Source: Balneola sp.
GTDB lineage: Bacteria; Bacteroidota; Rhodothermia; Balneolales; Balneolaceae
Direction of reading: 5' to 3'
Assembly: GCA_003712055.1 (NCBI GenBank)
Contig: RHLJ01000003.1
Coordinates: 372,001-436,000, forward strand
DNA: 64,000 nt
Shown: positions 63,967-64,000 of the stretch, piece after piece
How positions within the stretch are numbered: the stretch's first letter is position 1
How the letters are laid out: each line of letters begins with the position of its first letter
The notes under the pieces: model-generated
Databases searched by the model: none
The model's input: the letters and a program-made list of their open reading frames with translations, nothing else
Told to the model about the DNA's origin: nothing
Translations under genes and position numbers: made by a program

Positions 63967-64000
63967 ACCTTGATTAGATATGGCTGAGACTATTATTTCG

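Overview
The window looks like chromosome from a free-living, probably marine member of the Balneolota/Rhodothermota (Bacteroidota-like lineage). This rests on a type IX secretion (T9SS) C-terminal sorting domain on an extracellular xylanase, many lipoproteins, promoters resembling the Bacteroidota TTG-N17-23-TAnnTTTG form, almost no Shine-Dalgarno sites, and the neighbourhood of a DUF4270-like lipoprotein beside a short GT5-like protein. Taxonomy is inferred from gene content only. No rRNA, tRNA, CRISPR array, insertion sequence or prophage is visible.

Region 1 (1-11500, minus strand) is a compact xylan/xylose locus: LacI regulator, xylulokinase, xylose isomerase, lipoprotein GH10, GH3, GPH-type sugar symporter and a two-CBM GH10 xylanase exported by T9SS. 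Similar palindromes (core GCAAATTT(T)GC) lie before both xylB and the regulator gene, suggesting one local regulon. Region 2 (11500-28600) carries HtrA-like protease, a DHH phosphoesterase, DinB-fold protein, UvrA, an ABC-2-like exporter whose permease and ATPase flank lgt, a GMC dehydrogenase with its Tat-exported small subunit, a divergent TIM-barrel isomerase, two secreted proteins of unknown role, TerB-like, free Met-sulfoxide reductase and MarC.

Region 3 (28600-36000) has an ASST-like lipoprotein, an AGCS symporter, purS-clpS-purQ-lptB-rhodanese in a tight row, and Rho. Region 4 (36000-45300, minus) is an envelope/storage block: secreted TPR protein, beta-barrel protein, DUF4270-like lipoprotein, GT5 N-domain protein, ComA-like phosphosulfolactate synthase, MalQ, GlgB. 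Region 5 (45300-57000) has a LolC/E-type permease, membrane-fused MurF, a sugar nucleotidyltransferase, CCA/poly(A) polymerase, IspE and GlgP. GlgB, MalQ and GlgP together form a glycogen-turnover set, but no complete glycogen synthase is present here. Region 6 (57000-64000) has a DUF4062-TPR protein between repeat-rich spacers, an NAD(P)-binding protein, a very large BNR/VPS10 secreted protein and a sulfotransferase.

The most unusual structure is the 941-base gene-free stretch 50745-51685. It holds two diverged copies (50748-51009 and 51293-51555) of a ~262-base element. Each copy has a minus-strand terminator, three further hairpins (two base pairs change on both sides between copies), a 24-base invariant block and four DnaA-box-like 9-mers spaced 11-12 bases apart. 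It may be a tandem pair of undescribed structured RNAs, an origin or DnaA-binding locus, or both. Several other spacers contain palindromic repeats sharing a GTCAT end.
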